Of a stretch of DNA of 64,000 bases, positions 37,917 to 46,901 are shown piece after piece. Positions within the stretch are counted from its first letter, which is position 1. Each line of letters begins with the position of its first letter. Origin of the DNA: Burkholderia oklahomensis C6786 (lineage in GTDB: Bacteria > Pseudomonadota > Gammaproteobacteria > Burkholderiales > Burkholderiaceae). The notes under the pieces are model-generated. The model made no database searches. It worked only from the letters and a program-made list of their open reading frames with translations, and was not told the origin of the DNA. The stretch lies in assembly GCF_000959365.1 (NCBI RefSeq), contig NZ_CP009555.1:3844001-3908000 (forward strand), written 5' to 3'. A program made the position numbers and the translations under genes.

Positions 37917-38429
37917 TTACTGGTAGCGGACCGTGAAGTTCGCGACGCCGTCGGCCGTGCCCGGCGTGACGCCCGCGGCGGTCGATTCGTACATCGCGGC
38001 GAAGCGCGCGACGCTCGTGCCGTTGCTCAGCACGACCGGGCCCTTCTGCTCCGCGCCGTTGTCGAGGTATTCGCCCGACGCCGATTGCAGGCGGATGCCG
38101 ACGTTCTTCGCCGAGCCGACCGTCGCGATCAGCTTCGGCTGCGTTGCGTTCGACGTGCCCGTGAACGTGAAGTACGCGTTCTGCGCGACGCTCGTGTCGC
38201 AGTCGACCAGCTTGATGTCGAACTTCTGCGGGGTCGACTTGTCGCCGGCTGCCTTGAACGTGTTCGCCGGGACGAAGCCGAGACGCACGGTCTGGTCCAC
38301 CGAACCCGCGTCGATGCCGCATGCCCCCGCGACGATCTCGCCCGTGAAGTTGATGGTGCCGGTGCCGGCGGCGAACGCCGACGTGGACAGCGCGGCGCAG
38401 GCGACGGCGGACAGGAGTGCTTTTTTCAT
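37917..38429 (-). CDS. Major fimbrial subunit (type 1 pilin family)
   Basis: 170 aa. The signal peptide MKKALLSAVACAALSTSAFA is followed by AGTGTINFTGEIVAGACGID; one Cys there and one in KLVDCDTS form the pilin disulfide. The C terminus GVANFTVRYQ has the penultimate Tyr and alternating hydrophobics recognised by chaperones. FimA-type subunits of this size polymerise into the fimbrial rod. It is the first gene of the operon, preceded by a long AT-rich region. Confidence 0.95.
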   Translation of the reverse strand: MKKALLSAVACAALSTSAFAAGTGTINFTGEIVAGACGIDAGSVDQTVRLGFVPANTFKAAGDKSTPQKFDIKLVDCDTSVAQNAYFTFTGTSNATQPKLIATVGSAKNVGIRLQSASGEYLDNGAEQKGPVVLSNGTSVARFAAMYESTAAGVTPGTADGVANFTVRYQ

Positions 38430-38571
38430 GGCTAATTCCGTAACGTGACTAATGGGGTTTGACGATTTGTCGGACGTATTCGCAATGCGGGGAAATGCAT
38501 CGCAATGCGCTGGTCTTGGCTCGCCGCGACGGATCGCATTATCAGAATGAATCGGAAAGCATTTTGTAAAT

Positions 38572-38586
38572 AATTGTCAGACAATT
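38572..38586. promoter_or_regulatory. Perfect 15-bp palindrome upstream of the pilin gene
   Basis: AATTGTC-A-GACAATT, 143 bp upstream of the pilin ATG. A candidate regulator site. Confidence 0.5.
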
Positions 38587-38877
38587 GACTTACATCCGAT
38601 TTTCCAGCGGCTTCCGCAAAGATCGCTGGCGAGACGATTTCCCGCACTTTACGGAGCACGGCATATTTATTGGATGGAACGCAAGCCATTGTTTTAATTG
38701 ATGCAAACCAGTTCCAAAGAACCGCTCGGCTTGCTCGCGGCGAGCGGCCCGCGACCTCCCCGCGAAGTGTCAAAAAAGTGACTTTTTTCTGACGCTCTCG
38801 TAATGGTTGTCAAATCACAACACCAAAACATTCCCCTCAATTCATTTTGAGATATCAGTCTCATTAATAATTCATTA

Positions 38878-39037
38878 CGCAATCGTTTGCGTGCTTATGC
38901 AATCGTTCAACTCACATATTTCCATCCCGTGCAATCATGTGAATATTCATTAATTTGAATTTATTTGACAATTCAAATGCAAATTCATATTTACGAGATA
39001 AGAAAATTCCCGATTTCATGCGCGCGCAATCGTTTGC
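38878..39037. repeat. Repeated GCAATCGTT elements
   Basis: CGCAATCGTTTGC occurs at 38878-38890 and 39025-39037, with a shorter GCAATCGTT at 38899-38907. All are in the AT-rich fimbrial upstream region. Confidence 0.6.
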
Positions 39038-39867
39038 CAGTCGGAAATGAACGTAAGGAAACGTTTGCAGATGGACATCGGACAAAAAGGCCGGCGGATT
39101 CGGTCGGGTACCGCCCTCGCCCGCCGTTCGAACCGGACAGCCTCGATGGTCGGCGAATGTGATTGGTCGGCGCTGCGTCGGCGGCCGTCGAATCGATTCG
39201 ATTGCCGCGCTTGCCTGCGGGATGGCTGCCTGGCGGCACGATCGCATTCGACGGCGCCGATACCGGTCGGCTTGCGTGCATTCGTGCATTCGAGCGGCGT
39301 CGCGGGCGCCGCGGGAAGCGATCGCGGCGAGAATGCGTCGCGCGCTTTCCGTCGATGCCGGGCGGCGGAGAGGCAACTCGTCCACGCGAGCGCGTCGCGC
39401 GTCGCGAGGTCGAGTGATTTATTGATTTGCGCGACGGAACCCGCGGCGGCTCGCGAGCGCGGGGCCAGCGGGCAATATGGAGCGGTCGAGGCCGCTAGAC
39501 GGACGGGCGTCGCATCTCGGGGATCGTCATCGGTGCAACGGAAATCGAGGCAATGGAAACGGCGCAACGGAACCGCTGTGCGGTGCCGTGCGAAGCGATG
39601 CGTTCCGCGTTGCGGCGACGCTTCACGGCCGGTTCGGCGAACGCGACGCGCGCGCATCCATTGCGCATCGGCGCATGACGCATCGAATCGGTGAATCGGT
39701 GAGTCGAGCCCGCTCGTCCGAACGGCCCGACCGCCGCTGCCGCGGCGTCAGCCGGCCGATCCGGCATCGCGCGCGGACGATGTCGCGCGCGCCGCCCTAC
39801 CGGCCCCGGCGAAAACGCCTATTGAAGCGAACAGGCGTGCGCCGCGCGTTCGCGTTCGCGTTCGCAC

Positions 39868-41439
39868 TCACGCGCAGGCGTCGTCGCCGCCGCACGCGGC
39901 GCGCGACCACCCTCCGCCGAGCGCGCGATACAGCGTGATCGCGTTCGTGAGCCGCAACTGCTTCAGGCGAATCAGCTCCTGCCCGGACTCGAACGTGCTG
40001 CGCTGCGCGTCGAGCAGTTCGAGATAGCTCGCGACGCCGCTGCCGTAGCGCCGCTCCGCGAGCCTCAGCCGCTCGGCGTCCGCGCCGTAGACCGCCTGCT
40101 GCGCGTCGAGCTGCGCGTCGATCTGGTCGCGGGCCGCGAGCGCGTCGGCGACTTCGCGGAACGCGGTCTGGATCGTCTTCTCGTATTCCGCGACCGCGAT
40201 GTGCTTGCGCGCGTCGGCGACGTCGAGGTTCGCGCGATTGCGCCCGCCCGCGAAGATCGGCAGCGTAAGCCGCGGCGCGAACGTCCACACGCTCGAGCCG
40301 CCCGAGAAGAGTCCCGAGAACGCGTCGCTGACCGCGCCGAGCTCCGTCGTGAGCGCGATGCGCGGAAAGAACGCGGCGCGCGCGGCGCCGATGTTCGCAT
40401 TCGCCGCGACGAGCCGCTGCTCGGCCTGCCGGATGTCCGGCCGCTGCTCGAGCAGATCCGACGACAACCCCGGCGACACCGCCGCGACCGCAAGCGCGTC
40501 GAGCGCGGGCGCATCGGCGGGCAGCGTCGTCCTGAAGTCGCCCGCGAGCAGCTTCAGCGCACTTGTCGCCTGCGTGTGCTCGCGCTCGAGCGCCGCCTTC
40601 GACGCGCGCGCCGAAGCGACGAGCATCTCGGCCGTGCGCAGCTCGATCGCCGTGCTGGTGCCGGCCGCATAGCGGCGCCGCGTCAGCGCATACGTCGCGT
40701 CGCGCGCGGCGAGCGTGCGCTCGGCGAGCTTCAGCTGATCGACGAGCGCGCGTTCGGTCACGTACGCGGACGCGACTTCGGCAATCAGGCTGATGCGCGC
40801 CGCGCGCCGCCCTTCGGCCGTCGCGAAGTATTCGGCGAGCGCCGCGTCGGACAGGCTCTTCACGCGGCCGAACAGATCGATCTCGAATGCGCTCACGCCG
40901 ACGCCCGCGCGATACAGCGTGCTCGTCGCGCTCTCGCGCAGCACCGGGTCGTACTGGCGCGTGCGCTCGTAGCCGAGATTGCCGTCGATCGACGGCAGCC
41001 GGTCCGCGCGCGCGACGCCGTAGAGGCCGCGTGCTTCCTGAATGCGCAGCGTCGCGATCCGCAGATCGCGGTTGTTCGCGAGCGCCGTGTCGATCAGCGC
41101 GCGCAGCGACGGATCGGTGAAGTACGCGCGCCAGTCGTCGAGGCGCGTGTCGTGCGTGTCGTGCGTGCCGGCCGTTTCGCGCGCATCGCCGGCATCGCGC
41201 GCATCACGCCCTCCGCGCCCGGCCGCCGCCGCATCCGATGCCGTCGCGTCCGCGCCCCGCGGCGCGCCCGCCGCCGCGGGCGCGTAGCTCGCGGGCACGG
41301 GCGCGGCCGGCCGCTCGTAGCGCGGCGCGAGCGTGCAGCCCGCGACGAGCGCCGCCGCGAGCGCAATCGGCCACGCCCGCAGTCCATCCGGCTGCCGCAG
41401 GCGGCGTCGCTCGCCCTGCAAGGACAGACGTTTCATCAT
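39868..41439 (-). CDS. oprA: RND efflux outer-membrane lipoprotein channel OprA
   Basis: 523 aa TolC/OprM-family protein. The lipobox LVAGC puts the lipidated Cys at residue 35. The duplicated helical/barrel pattern is seen in DPSLRALIDTALANNRDLRIA...YGVARADRLPSI and in LLEQRPDIRQAEQRLVAANANIGAARAAFFP. It forms the outer-membrane exit duct of the AmrAB pump. An insertion rich in Ala/Gly/Asp/Thr (about residues 58-98) follows the lipid anchor. ATG 41439 overlaps the amrB stop by 1 nt (TGATG), with GGAG upstream inside amrB. The gene name rests on the operon layout and on memory of the B. pseudomallei gene order. Confidence 0.92.
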   Translation of the reverse strand: MMKRLSLQGERRRLRQPDGLRAWPIALAAALVAGCTLAPRYERPAAPVPASYAPAAAGAPRGADATASDAAAAGRGGRDARDAGDARETAGTHDTHDTRLDDWRAYFTDPSLRALIDTALANNRDLRIATLRIQEARGLYGVARADRLPSIDGNLGYERTRQYDPVLRESATSTLYRAGVGVSAFEIDLFGRVKSLSDAALAEYFATAEGRRAARISLIAEVASAYVTERALVDQLKLAERTLAARDATYALTRRRYAAGTSTAIELRTAEMLVASARASKAALEREHTQATSALKLLAGDFRTTLPADAPALDALAVAAVSPGLSSDLLEQRPDIRQAEQRLVAANANIGAARAAFFPRIALTTELGAVSDAFSGLFSGGSSVWTFAPRLTLPIFAGGRNRANLDVADARKHIAVAEYEKTIQTAFREVADALAARDQIDAQLDAQQAVYGADAERLRLAERRYGSGVASYLELLDAQRSTFESGQELIRLKQLRLTNAITLYRALGGGWSRAACGGDDACA

Positions 41440-44400
41440 CACTTGATCTCCAGTGCCGCGTGCGCGCCGCCGCGCCGGCGCGGTCCGACGTCGAACACGC
41501 GGCCGACGCACACGAAAAAGAGCGGGACGAGGAAGATCGCGAACAGCGTCGCGCTGACCACGCCGCCGAGCACGCCCGTGCCGATCGCGACCTGCGCGCC
41601 GGACGCCGCGCCCGTCGCGAACGCGAGCGGCAGCACGCCGACGCCGAATGCGAGCGACGTCATCACGATCGGCCGCAGCCGCAGCCGCGCGGCTTCGAGC
41701 GCGGCGTCGGCGAGCGACATACGTTGCGCAACCAGATCCTTCGCGACCTCGACGATCAGGATCGCGTTCTTCGCCGACAGCCCGATCGTCGCGATCAGCC
41801 CCACCTTGAAGTAAATATCGTTAGGCATCCCGCGCAGCGTCACGCCCGCCACCGCGCCGATCACGCCGAGCGGCACGACGAGCATCACCGCGAACGGAAT
41901 CGACCAGCTCTCGTACAGCGCCGCGAGCGCGAGGAACACGACGAGCACCGACAGCGCGAACAGCATCGGCGCCTGCGCGCCCGACAGCCGCTCTTCGAAC
42001 GACTGCCCGGACCACGCATAGCCGACGCCCGCCGGCAGCGTCGACGCGATCCGCTCGATCGCCGCCATCGCCTCGCCGCTGCTGTGCCCCGCCGCGGCCG
42101 AGCCGTTGATCGTGAACGACGGAAAGCCGTTGTAGCGCGTCAACTGCGGCGGGCCCATCGTCCAGTGCAGCGTCGCGAACGCGGACAGCGGCACCATCTC
42201 GCCCTTCGCGTTGCGCACGCGCAGCTTCGTCACGTCGCCGGGATCGAGCCGGTGCAGCCCGTCCGCCTGTACGATCACGCGGCGCACCTGCGCGCCGTGC
42301 ATGAAGTCGCCGATGTAGTCGGAGCCGAACATCACCGCGAGCGTCGCGTTGATCTCGTCCATCGACACGCCGAGCGCCGACGCCTTCGCGCGATCGATGT
42401 CGAGCTTGAGCTGCGGCGCGTCCTGCGTGCCGGCGAACATCAGATCGGTCAGCACGGCGTTCGCGTGCCCCTCGGCGAGCAGCTTCTCTCGCGCGGCGAC
42501 GAGCGCCGCGTAGCCGAGCCCGCCGCGATCCTGCAGACGGAAGTCGAAGCCGCCCGTCGAGCCGAGATCGGGCAATGCGGGCGAATTCATCGCGAACACC
42601 GTCGTGTTCGGCGTGCCCGCGAAGTGTTCGTTGATCCGCGCGACGATCGCCTGCACCTGGTCGTGCGCGCGCTTGCGCTCCTTCCAGTCCTTCAGCGTGA
42701 CGAAGATCATCCCGCCGTTCGGCCCTTCGCCGTACAGGTTGAAGCCGCCGAGCGCGAACGTGTACGCGCTCGGCTCCTTCTTGCGCACGTATTCCTCGAC
42801 GCGCCGCACGCTCTGCATCGTCTCCGCGAGCGGCGTGCCCTGCGGGCGGATCACCATCACCATGAAGTTGCCCTGGTCCTCGTCCGGCAGGAACGCGGTC
42901 GGCAGCTTCGTGAGCAGCAGCGCGGCGCCCGCCGTCAGCGCGCCGTACACGACGAGCCAGCGCAGCGGACGCTTGAGCACCTGGCCGACGCGCCGCGTGT
43001 AGCGGTTCGTCGCGCGCGCGACGAAGCGGTTGAACCAGCCGAAGAAGCCGCGCTTCTCGTGATGGTCGTCGGCGACGGGCTTGAGCAGCGTCGCGCACAG
43101 CGCGGGCGTCAGCGACAGCGCGAGGAACGCCGAGAAGCCGATCGACACCGCGAGCGCGAGCGCGAACTGCCGGTAGATGTTGCCGACCGCGCCGCCGAAG
43201 AACGCCATCGGCACGAACACCGACGTCAGCACGACGGTGATCCCGACGATCGCGCCGCTGATCTGCTTCATTGCCTTCACGGTCGCCTCGTACGGCGGCA
43301 GCTTCTCCTCGACCATCAGCCGCTCGACGTTCTCGACGACGACGATCGCATCGTCGACGAGGATGCCGATCGCGAGCACCATCCCGAACATCGTCAGCAC
43401 GTTGATCGAGAAGCCCGCGGCGAGCATCGCGCCGAACGTGCCGAGCAGCGCGACGGGCACGACGAGCGTCGGAATCAGCGTCGCGCGGAAGTTCTGCATG
43501 AAGAGGAACATCACAGCGAACACGAGCACGCCCGCCTCGATCAGCGTCGTCACGACCTTTTGCATCGACACGCGCACGAACGACGACGTCTCGTACGGAA
43601 TCTGGTACGTGACGCCCGGCGGGAAGAACTTCGACAGCTCGTCCATCGTCGCGCGCACGCGCTTTTCGGTCGCGACCGCGTTCGAGCCCGCCGCGAGCTT
43701 GATGCCCATGCCGGTCGCCGTCTTGCCGTTCACGAACGACGGATAGTTGTAGTCGTTGCCGCCGAACTCGATTTTCGCGACGTCGCGCAGATAGAGCGTC
43801 GAGCCGTCGGCGCGCGCGCGCAGCGCGATCGCGCCGAACGCGTCGGGCGTCGACAGCGGCGCGTCGGCGAGCACGGTCGCCGCGATCGGCGCGCTGTCCG
43901 GCACCGCGCTGCGGCCGATGTCGCCGATCGTCACGCGCGCGTTGTGCGCGCGCACGGCCGTCGCGATGTCGGATGCCGTCAGATTGAGCGCCGCCAGCTT
44001 GACCGGGTCCGGCCAGATCCGCATCGCATATTCGGCGCCCCAGAACTGCACCTTGCCGACGCCTTCGACGCGCCGCAGCGCCTGCACGACGTTCGCCGAC
44101 GCGTATTCGCCGAGCTGCACGGCCGACATCCGTCCGTCTTCCGACGTGAGCGACACGACGAGCTGGATGTTGTCGGCCGCCTTCTCGACGGAAATGCCGT
44201 CGCGCCGCACGGGCTCGGGCAGCCGCGCCTCGACGGTCTTCAGCCGGTTCTGCACGTCGACGGCCGCGAGATCGGCGCTCACGCCCTGCTTGAACGTCAG
44301 GTACAGCGACGCCTGGCCGGCGCTGCTCGTCGCCGACGTATACAAGAGACCGGGCACGCCGTTCATCTCGCGCTCGATCACGGCCGTGACCGATTCCTCG

Positions 44401-44570
44401 ATGACCTGCGCGGACGCGCCCGGATACGTCGCGTAGATGCTGACGACGGGTGGCGCGATGTCCGGATACTGCGCGACGGGCAGCGCGCGGATCGCGAAGA
44501 TGCCGCCCAGCATGATGAACAGCGAGATCACCCAGGCGAACACCGGGCGATCGATGAAGAAACGAGCCAT
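41439..44570 (-). CDS. amrB: RND multidrug/aminoglycoside efflux pump AmrB
   Basis: 1043 aa HAE1-family inner-membrane transporter. It starts MARFFIDRPVFAWVISLFIM, and the two periplasmic halves are visible. The proton-relay acidic pair lies in GILVDDAIVVVENVER of helix 4 (around residues 400-415). A second cluster of helices ends with LIATIGLSAKNAILIVEVAKDL. AmrAB-OprA of the pseudomallei group exports aminoglycosides and macrolides and makes these species intrinsically resistant (established). It lies between amrA (16-bp gap) and oprA. The alternative BpeB identity is less likely, because I recall amrRAB-oprA mapping near the malleobactin genes. Confidence 0.92.
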   Translation of the reverse strand: MARFFIDRPVFAWVISLFIMLGGIFAIRALPVAQYPDIAPPVVSIYATYPGASAQVIEESVTAVIEREMNGVPGLLYTSATSSAGQASLYLTFKQGVSADLAAVDVQNRLKTVEARLPEPVRRDGISVEKAADNIQLVVSLTSEDGRMSAVQLGEYASANVVQALRRVEGVGKVQFWGAEYAMRIWPDPVKLAALNLTASDIATAVRAHNARVTIGDIGRSAVPDSAPIAATVLADAPLSTPDAFGAIALRARADGSTLYLRDVAKIEFGGNDYNYPSFVNGKTATGMGIKLAAGSNAVATEKRVRATMDELSKFFPPGVTYQIPYETSSFVRVSMQKVVTTLIEAGVLVFAVMFLFMQNFRATLIPTLVVPVALLGTFGAMLAAGFSINVLTMFGMVLAIGILVDDAIVVVENVERLMVEEKLPPYEATVKAMKQISGAIVGITVVLTSVFVPMAFFGGAVGNIYRQFALALAVSIGFSAFLALSLTPALCATLLKPVADDHHEKRGFFGWFNRFVARATNRYTRRVGQVLKRPLRWLVVYGALTAGAALLLTKLPTAFLPDEDQGNFMVMVIRPQGTPLAETMQSVRRVEEYVRKKEPSAYTFALGGFNLYGEGPNGGMIFVTLKDWKERKRAHDQVQAIVARINEHFAGTPNTTVFAMNSPALPDLGSTGGFDFRLQDRGGLGYAALVAAREKLLAEGHANAVLTDLMFAGTQDAPQLKLDIDRAKASALGVSMDEINATLAVMFGSDYIGDFMHGAQVRRVIVQADGLHRLDPGDVTKLRVRNAKGEMVPLSAFATLHWTMGPPQLTRYNGFPSFTINGSAAAGHSSGEAMAAIERIASTLPAGVGYAWSGQSFEERLSGAQAPMLFALSVLVVFLALAALYESWSIPFAVMLVVPLGVIGAVAGVTLRGMPNDIYFKVGLIATIGLSAKNAILIVEVAKDLVAQRMSLADAALEAARLRLRPIVMTSLAFGVGVLPLAFATGAASGAQVAIGTGVLGGVVSATLFAIFLVPLFFVCVGRVFDVGPRRRGGAHAALEIK

Positions 44571-44586
44571 GATCGAGTTGTGCTTG

Positions 44587-45786
44587 TCAGGTTTGGCGCG
44601 GCGCGGGCGCGGCGGCCGCAGCCGGCCCGGAGGCCGGTTGCGCGGCCGCGCCGCGCTCGACCGCCTTCACGGTCGCGCCCGCTTCGAATTGCGCGGCGTC
44701 GTCGACGACGATGCGCTCGCCGCCGTGAAGCCCGCGCGTGACGATCCAGTCGCGGCCTTTCATCTGCGAGGCCTCGACCGTCACGTCGCGTATCTTTCCG
44801 TTCTTGTCGACGACCTTGACGGTCGCGCTGTCGGCGGTGCGCAGCAGTGCGTCGCGCGGCACGAGGAACGCGTCGCGCGCGATCGCGCGATCGAGCGTGA
44901 TCCGCACGTATGCGCCCGGCAGCAGCTCGCGCTCCGGATTCGGAAAGAGCGCGCGCATCGCGACCGTGTCGGTCGACGGATCGACCGCGAGATCCGCGAA
45001 CAGCAGCTTGCCCTTGCGCGCATACGTGCTGCCGTCCGGGCGCACGAGCGTCACCTCGACGTCCTGCTGCGCGATGCCCGCCGCGCGGCCGCTCTTCACC
45101 GCGCGCCGCAGCGACTCGACGTCGGCGGCCGGCTGCGAGAAGTTCACGTAGATCGGATCGAGCTGCTCGACGGTCGTGAGCGGCGTCGCCTGGTCCTGGC
45201 CGACGAGCGCGCCTTCCGTCACGAGCGCGCGGCGCGCGCGGCCGTCGATCGGCGCGGTAACGGTCGCGTAGTCGAGCTGCAACTGCGCACGCGCGAGCTC
45301 CGCGCGCGCCTGCGCGACGGCCGCGCGCGCCTGCCGCTCGTCGGCGAGCGCCTCGGTGTGATCGCGCTCGCTGACCGCCCGGTCGCGCACCAGCTCGTCG
45401 TAGCGGCGGCGCTTGTCGAGCGCCGCGAGATACGCGGCCTGCGCCTTCTCGAGCGCGCCCGCGGCCGCATCGCGCGCCGCCTTGAACGGCGCGGGATCGA
45501 TCTTGAACAGCACCGCGCCGCGCTTCACTTCCTGTCCTTCTTCGTACGTGCGCGCGGTCACGATGCCCGCGACCCGCGCGCGCACCTCGGCTTGCCGGTA
45601 GGCGTCGAGCCGGCCAGGCAATTCGACCGAGAGCGGCACCGCCGCCGTCTTCGCCGTGACGACGGTCGCCTGGCGCGGCGCGGCCGCCTCGCCGCCGCCG
45701 TCGCCCTTGCCGCAGCCGGCGGCGGCGAACGCCGCGACGGCGAGCGCCGCCCACAAGCGGCGCATGCGTGCCCATTCGTATTTCAT
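44587..45786 (-). CDS. amrA: RND efflux periplasmic adaptor AmrA
   Basis: 399 aa membrane-fusion protein. The signal peptide ends in the lipobox FAAAGC (Cys25). The biotinyl-lipoyl region has PGRLDAYRQAEVRARVAGIV, the alpha-hairpin spans about residues 100-170, and the barrel has LDYATVTAPIDGRARRALVTEGALV. It bridges AmrB and OprA. ATG 45786 begins MKYEWARMRRLW; ATG 45765 is an alternative. The promoter and AmrR operator lie 60-80 bp upstream. First gene of the pump operon. Confidence 0.92.
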   Translation of the reverse strand: MKYEWARMRRLWAALAVAAFAAAGCGKGDGGGEAAAPRQATVVTAKTAAVPLSVELPGRLDAYRQAEVRARVAGIVTARTYEEGQEVKRGAVLFKIDPAPFKAARDAAAGALEKAQAAYLAALDKRRRYDELVRDRAVSERDHTEALADERQARAAVAQARAELARAQLQLDYATVTAPIDGRARRALVTEGALVGQDQATPLTTVEQLDPIYVNFSQPAADVESLRRAVKSGRAAGIAQQDVEVTLVRPDGSTYARKGKLLFADLAVDPSTDTVAMRALFPNPERELLPGAYVRITLDRAIARDAFLVPRDALLRTADSATVKVVDKNGKIRDVTVEASQMKGRDWIVTRGLHGGERIVVDDAAQFEAGATVKAVERGAAAQPASGPAAAAAPAPRQT

Positions 45787-45842
45787 TGTTTTCCTCGCGA
45801 TTCGTGCGGCCCGGGACGAACTTGGGGCCGGTCAGGGCGATC

Positions 45843-45865
45843 GATTATAATCAGTCACGACTGAT
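45843..45865. promoter_or_regulatory. AmrR operator overlapping the amrA promoter
   Basis: Perfect inverted repeat AATCAGTC-AC-GACTGATT at 45848-45865, in the amrA/amrR gap. A consensus minus-strand -10 box TATAAT (45848-45843) abuts it, so bound repressor would cover the amrA promoter spacer. Very likely the TetR-family operator. Confidence 0.85.
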
Positions 45866-45932
45866 TAAATAGAGTCGCTTGATAGAATGTCGTAAGAAAG
45901 CGACAAGCAATCGAAAGGGAGAATCGACCCAC

Positions 45933-46604
45933 ATGGCCCGCAAGACGCGCGAAGAATCGTTGAACACGAAGAACCGGATCCTCGACGCCGCCGAGCTCGT
46001 GCTGCTCGAAAAAGGCGTCGGCCAGACCGCGATGGCCGATATCGCGGAAGCGGCCGGCATGTCGCGCGGCGCGGTCTACGGACATTTCAAGGGCAAGATC
46101 GAAGTGTGCGTCGCGATGTGCGACCGCGCGTTCTCGCGCGCGGTCGAGGGGTTCGAGCTGTCCGACGAGCGCCCCGCGCTCGCGACGCTGCGCCTCGCCG
46201 CGTCGCACTACCTGCATCAATGCGGCGAGCCCGGCTCGATGCAACGCGTGCTCGAGATCCTCTACATGAAATGTGAGCAGAGCGAAGAAAACGCGCGGCT
46301 GCTGCGCCGCCGCGCGCTCTACGAATTGCAGGCGCTGCGGATCACGAAGGCACTGCTGCGCCGCGCGGTCCTCGCGGGCGAACTCGACGCGTCGCTCGAC
46401 GTGCATCTCGCGGGCGTCCATTTCCTGTCGCTGCTCGAAGGCATCTTCGGCTCGATGATCTGGACGACGCGGCTGCGCGGCGACCGCTGGGGCGATGCCG
46501 AAGCGATGCTCGACGCGGGCGTCGATGCGCTGCGCGTGTCGCCCGCGCTGCGGCTCGCCAAGGATTGCACGGCACGCGAGCCGGCGCGCGCAATCGCGCA
46601 CTGA
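45933..46604 (+). CDS. amrR: TetR-family repressor of the amrAB-oprA operon
   Basis: 223 aa from ATG 45933 (MARKTREESLNTKNRIL). The helix-turn-helix is in VGQTAMADIAEAAGMSRGAVYGHFKGKIEV, the AcrR/TtgR-type pattern, and a C-terminal ligand domain follows (LEGIFGSMIWTTRLRGDRW). GGGAG lies upstream. It is divergent from amrA with an operator palindrome between them, the usual layout for local repressors of RND pumps that release DNA on drug binding. The frame is open up to 45879, but that start has no support. Confidence 0.92.
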   Translation: MARKTREESLNTKNRILDAAELVLLEKGVGQTAMADIAEAAGMSRGAVYGHFKGKIEVCVAMCDRAFSRAVEGFELSDERPALATLRLAASHYLHQCGEPGSMQRVLEILYMKCEQSEENARLLRRRALYELQALRITKALLRRAVLAGELDASLDVHLAGVHFLSLLEGIFGSMIWTTRLRGDRWGDAEAMLDAGVDALRVSPALRLAKDCTAREPARAIAH

Positions 46605-46901
46605 GCGCGCCAACTATCCGCCCCTACATAAAATCGTCAAATGTGCGGAACAATTGCGCGCGCCGCGCGGTCATTTTAGTTGGCGTCGATTCATCATATG
46701 GGTTTGAACCCTCGAGAGTCGAATCGCCGTTCGGAGCGGACGTCGTCCGCGTCGTTGGGCCGAACGGTGCGCAGCGGGGCGCGGTCCGGTCGTGATCGCG
46801 CCCCGCTGCGTTGAACGCCCAGGCGCTGCCGCCCGCTCCGACGCGAGCCTTTCCGCAGCCGCCCGCCCGCACCCTTTCGTTTCGAACCGCCTTTTTCAAG
46901 G

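Larger units (their letters stand above)
38430..39867. other. AT-rich regulatory region of the fimbrial operon and gene-free DNA
   Basis: About 1.4 kb. The first 600 bp upstream of the pilin gene are strongly AT-rich and hold an AATTGTC-A-GACAATT palindrome and three GCAATCGTT elements. The rest returns to high GC, with open frames of implausible composition (for example 39047-39694). No gene supported. Confidence 0.6.

Noticed and set aside
38560..39040. Phase-variable invertible promoter for the fimbrial operon
   Set aside because: AT-rich with repeats, but no pair of long inverted repeats flanking a promoter and no recombinase gene nearby.
39047..39694. 215-codon plus-strand open frame upstream of oprA
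   Set aside because: Arg/Ser/Ala-rich composition, no ribosome binding site, no recognisable domain.
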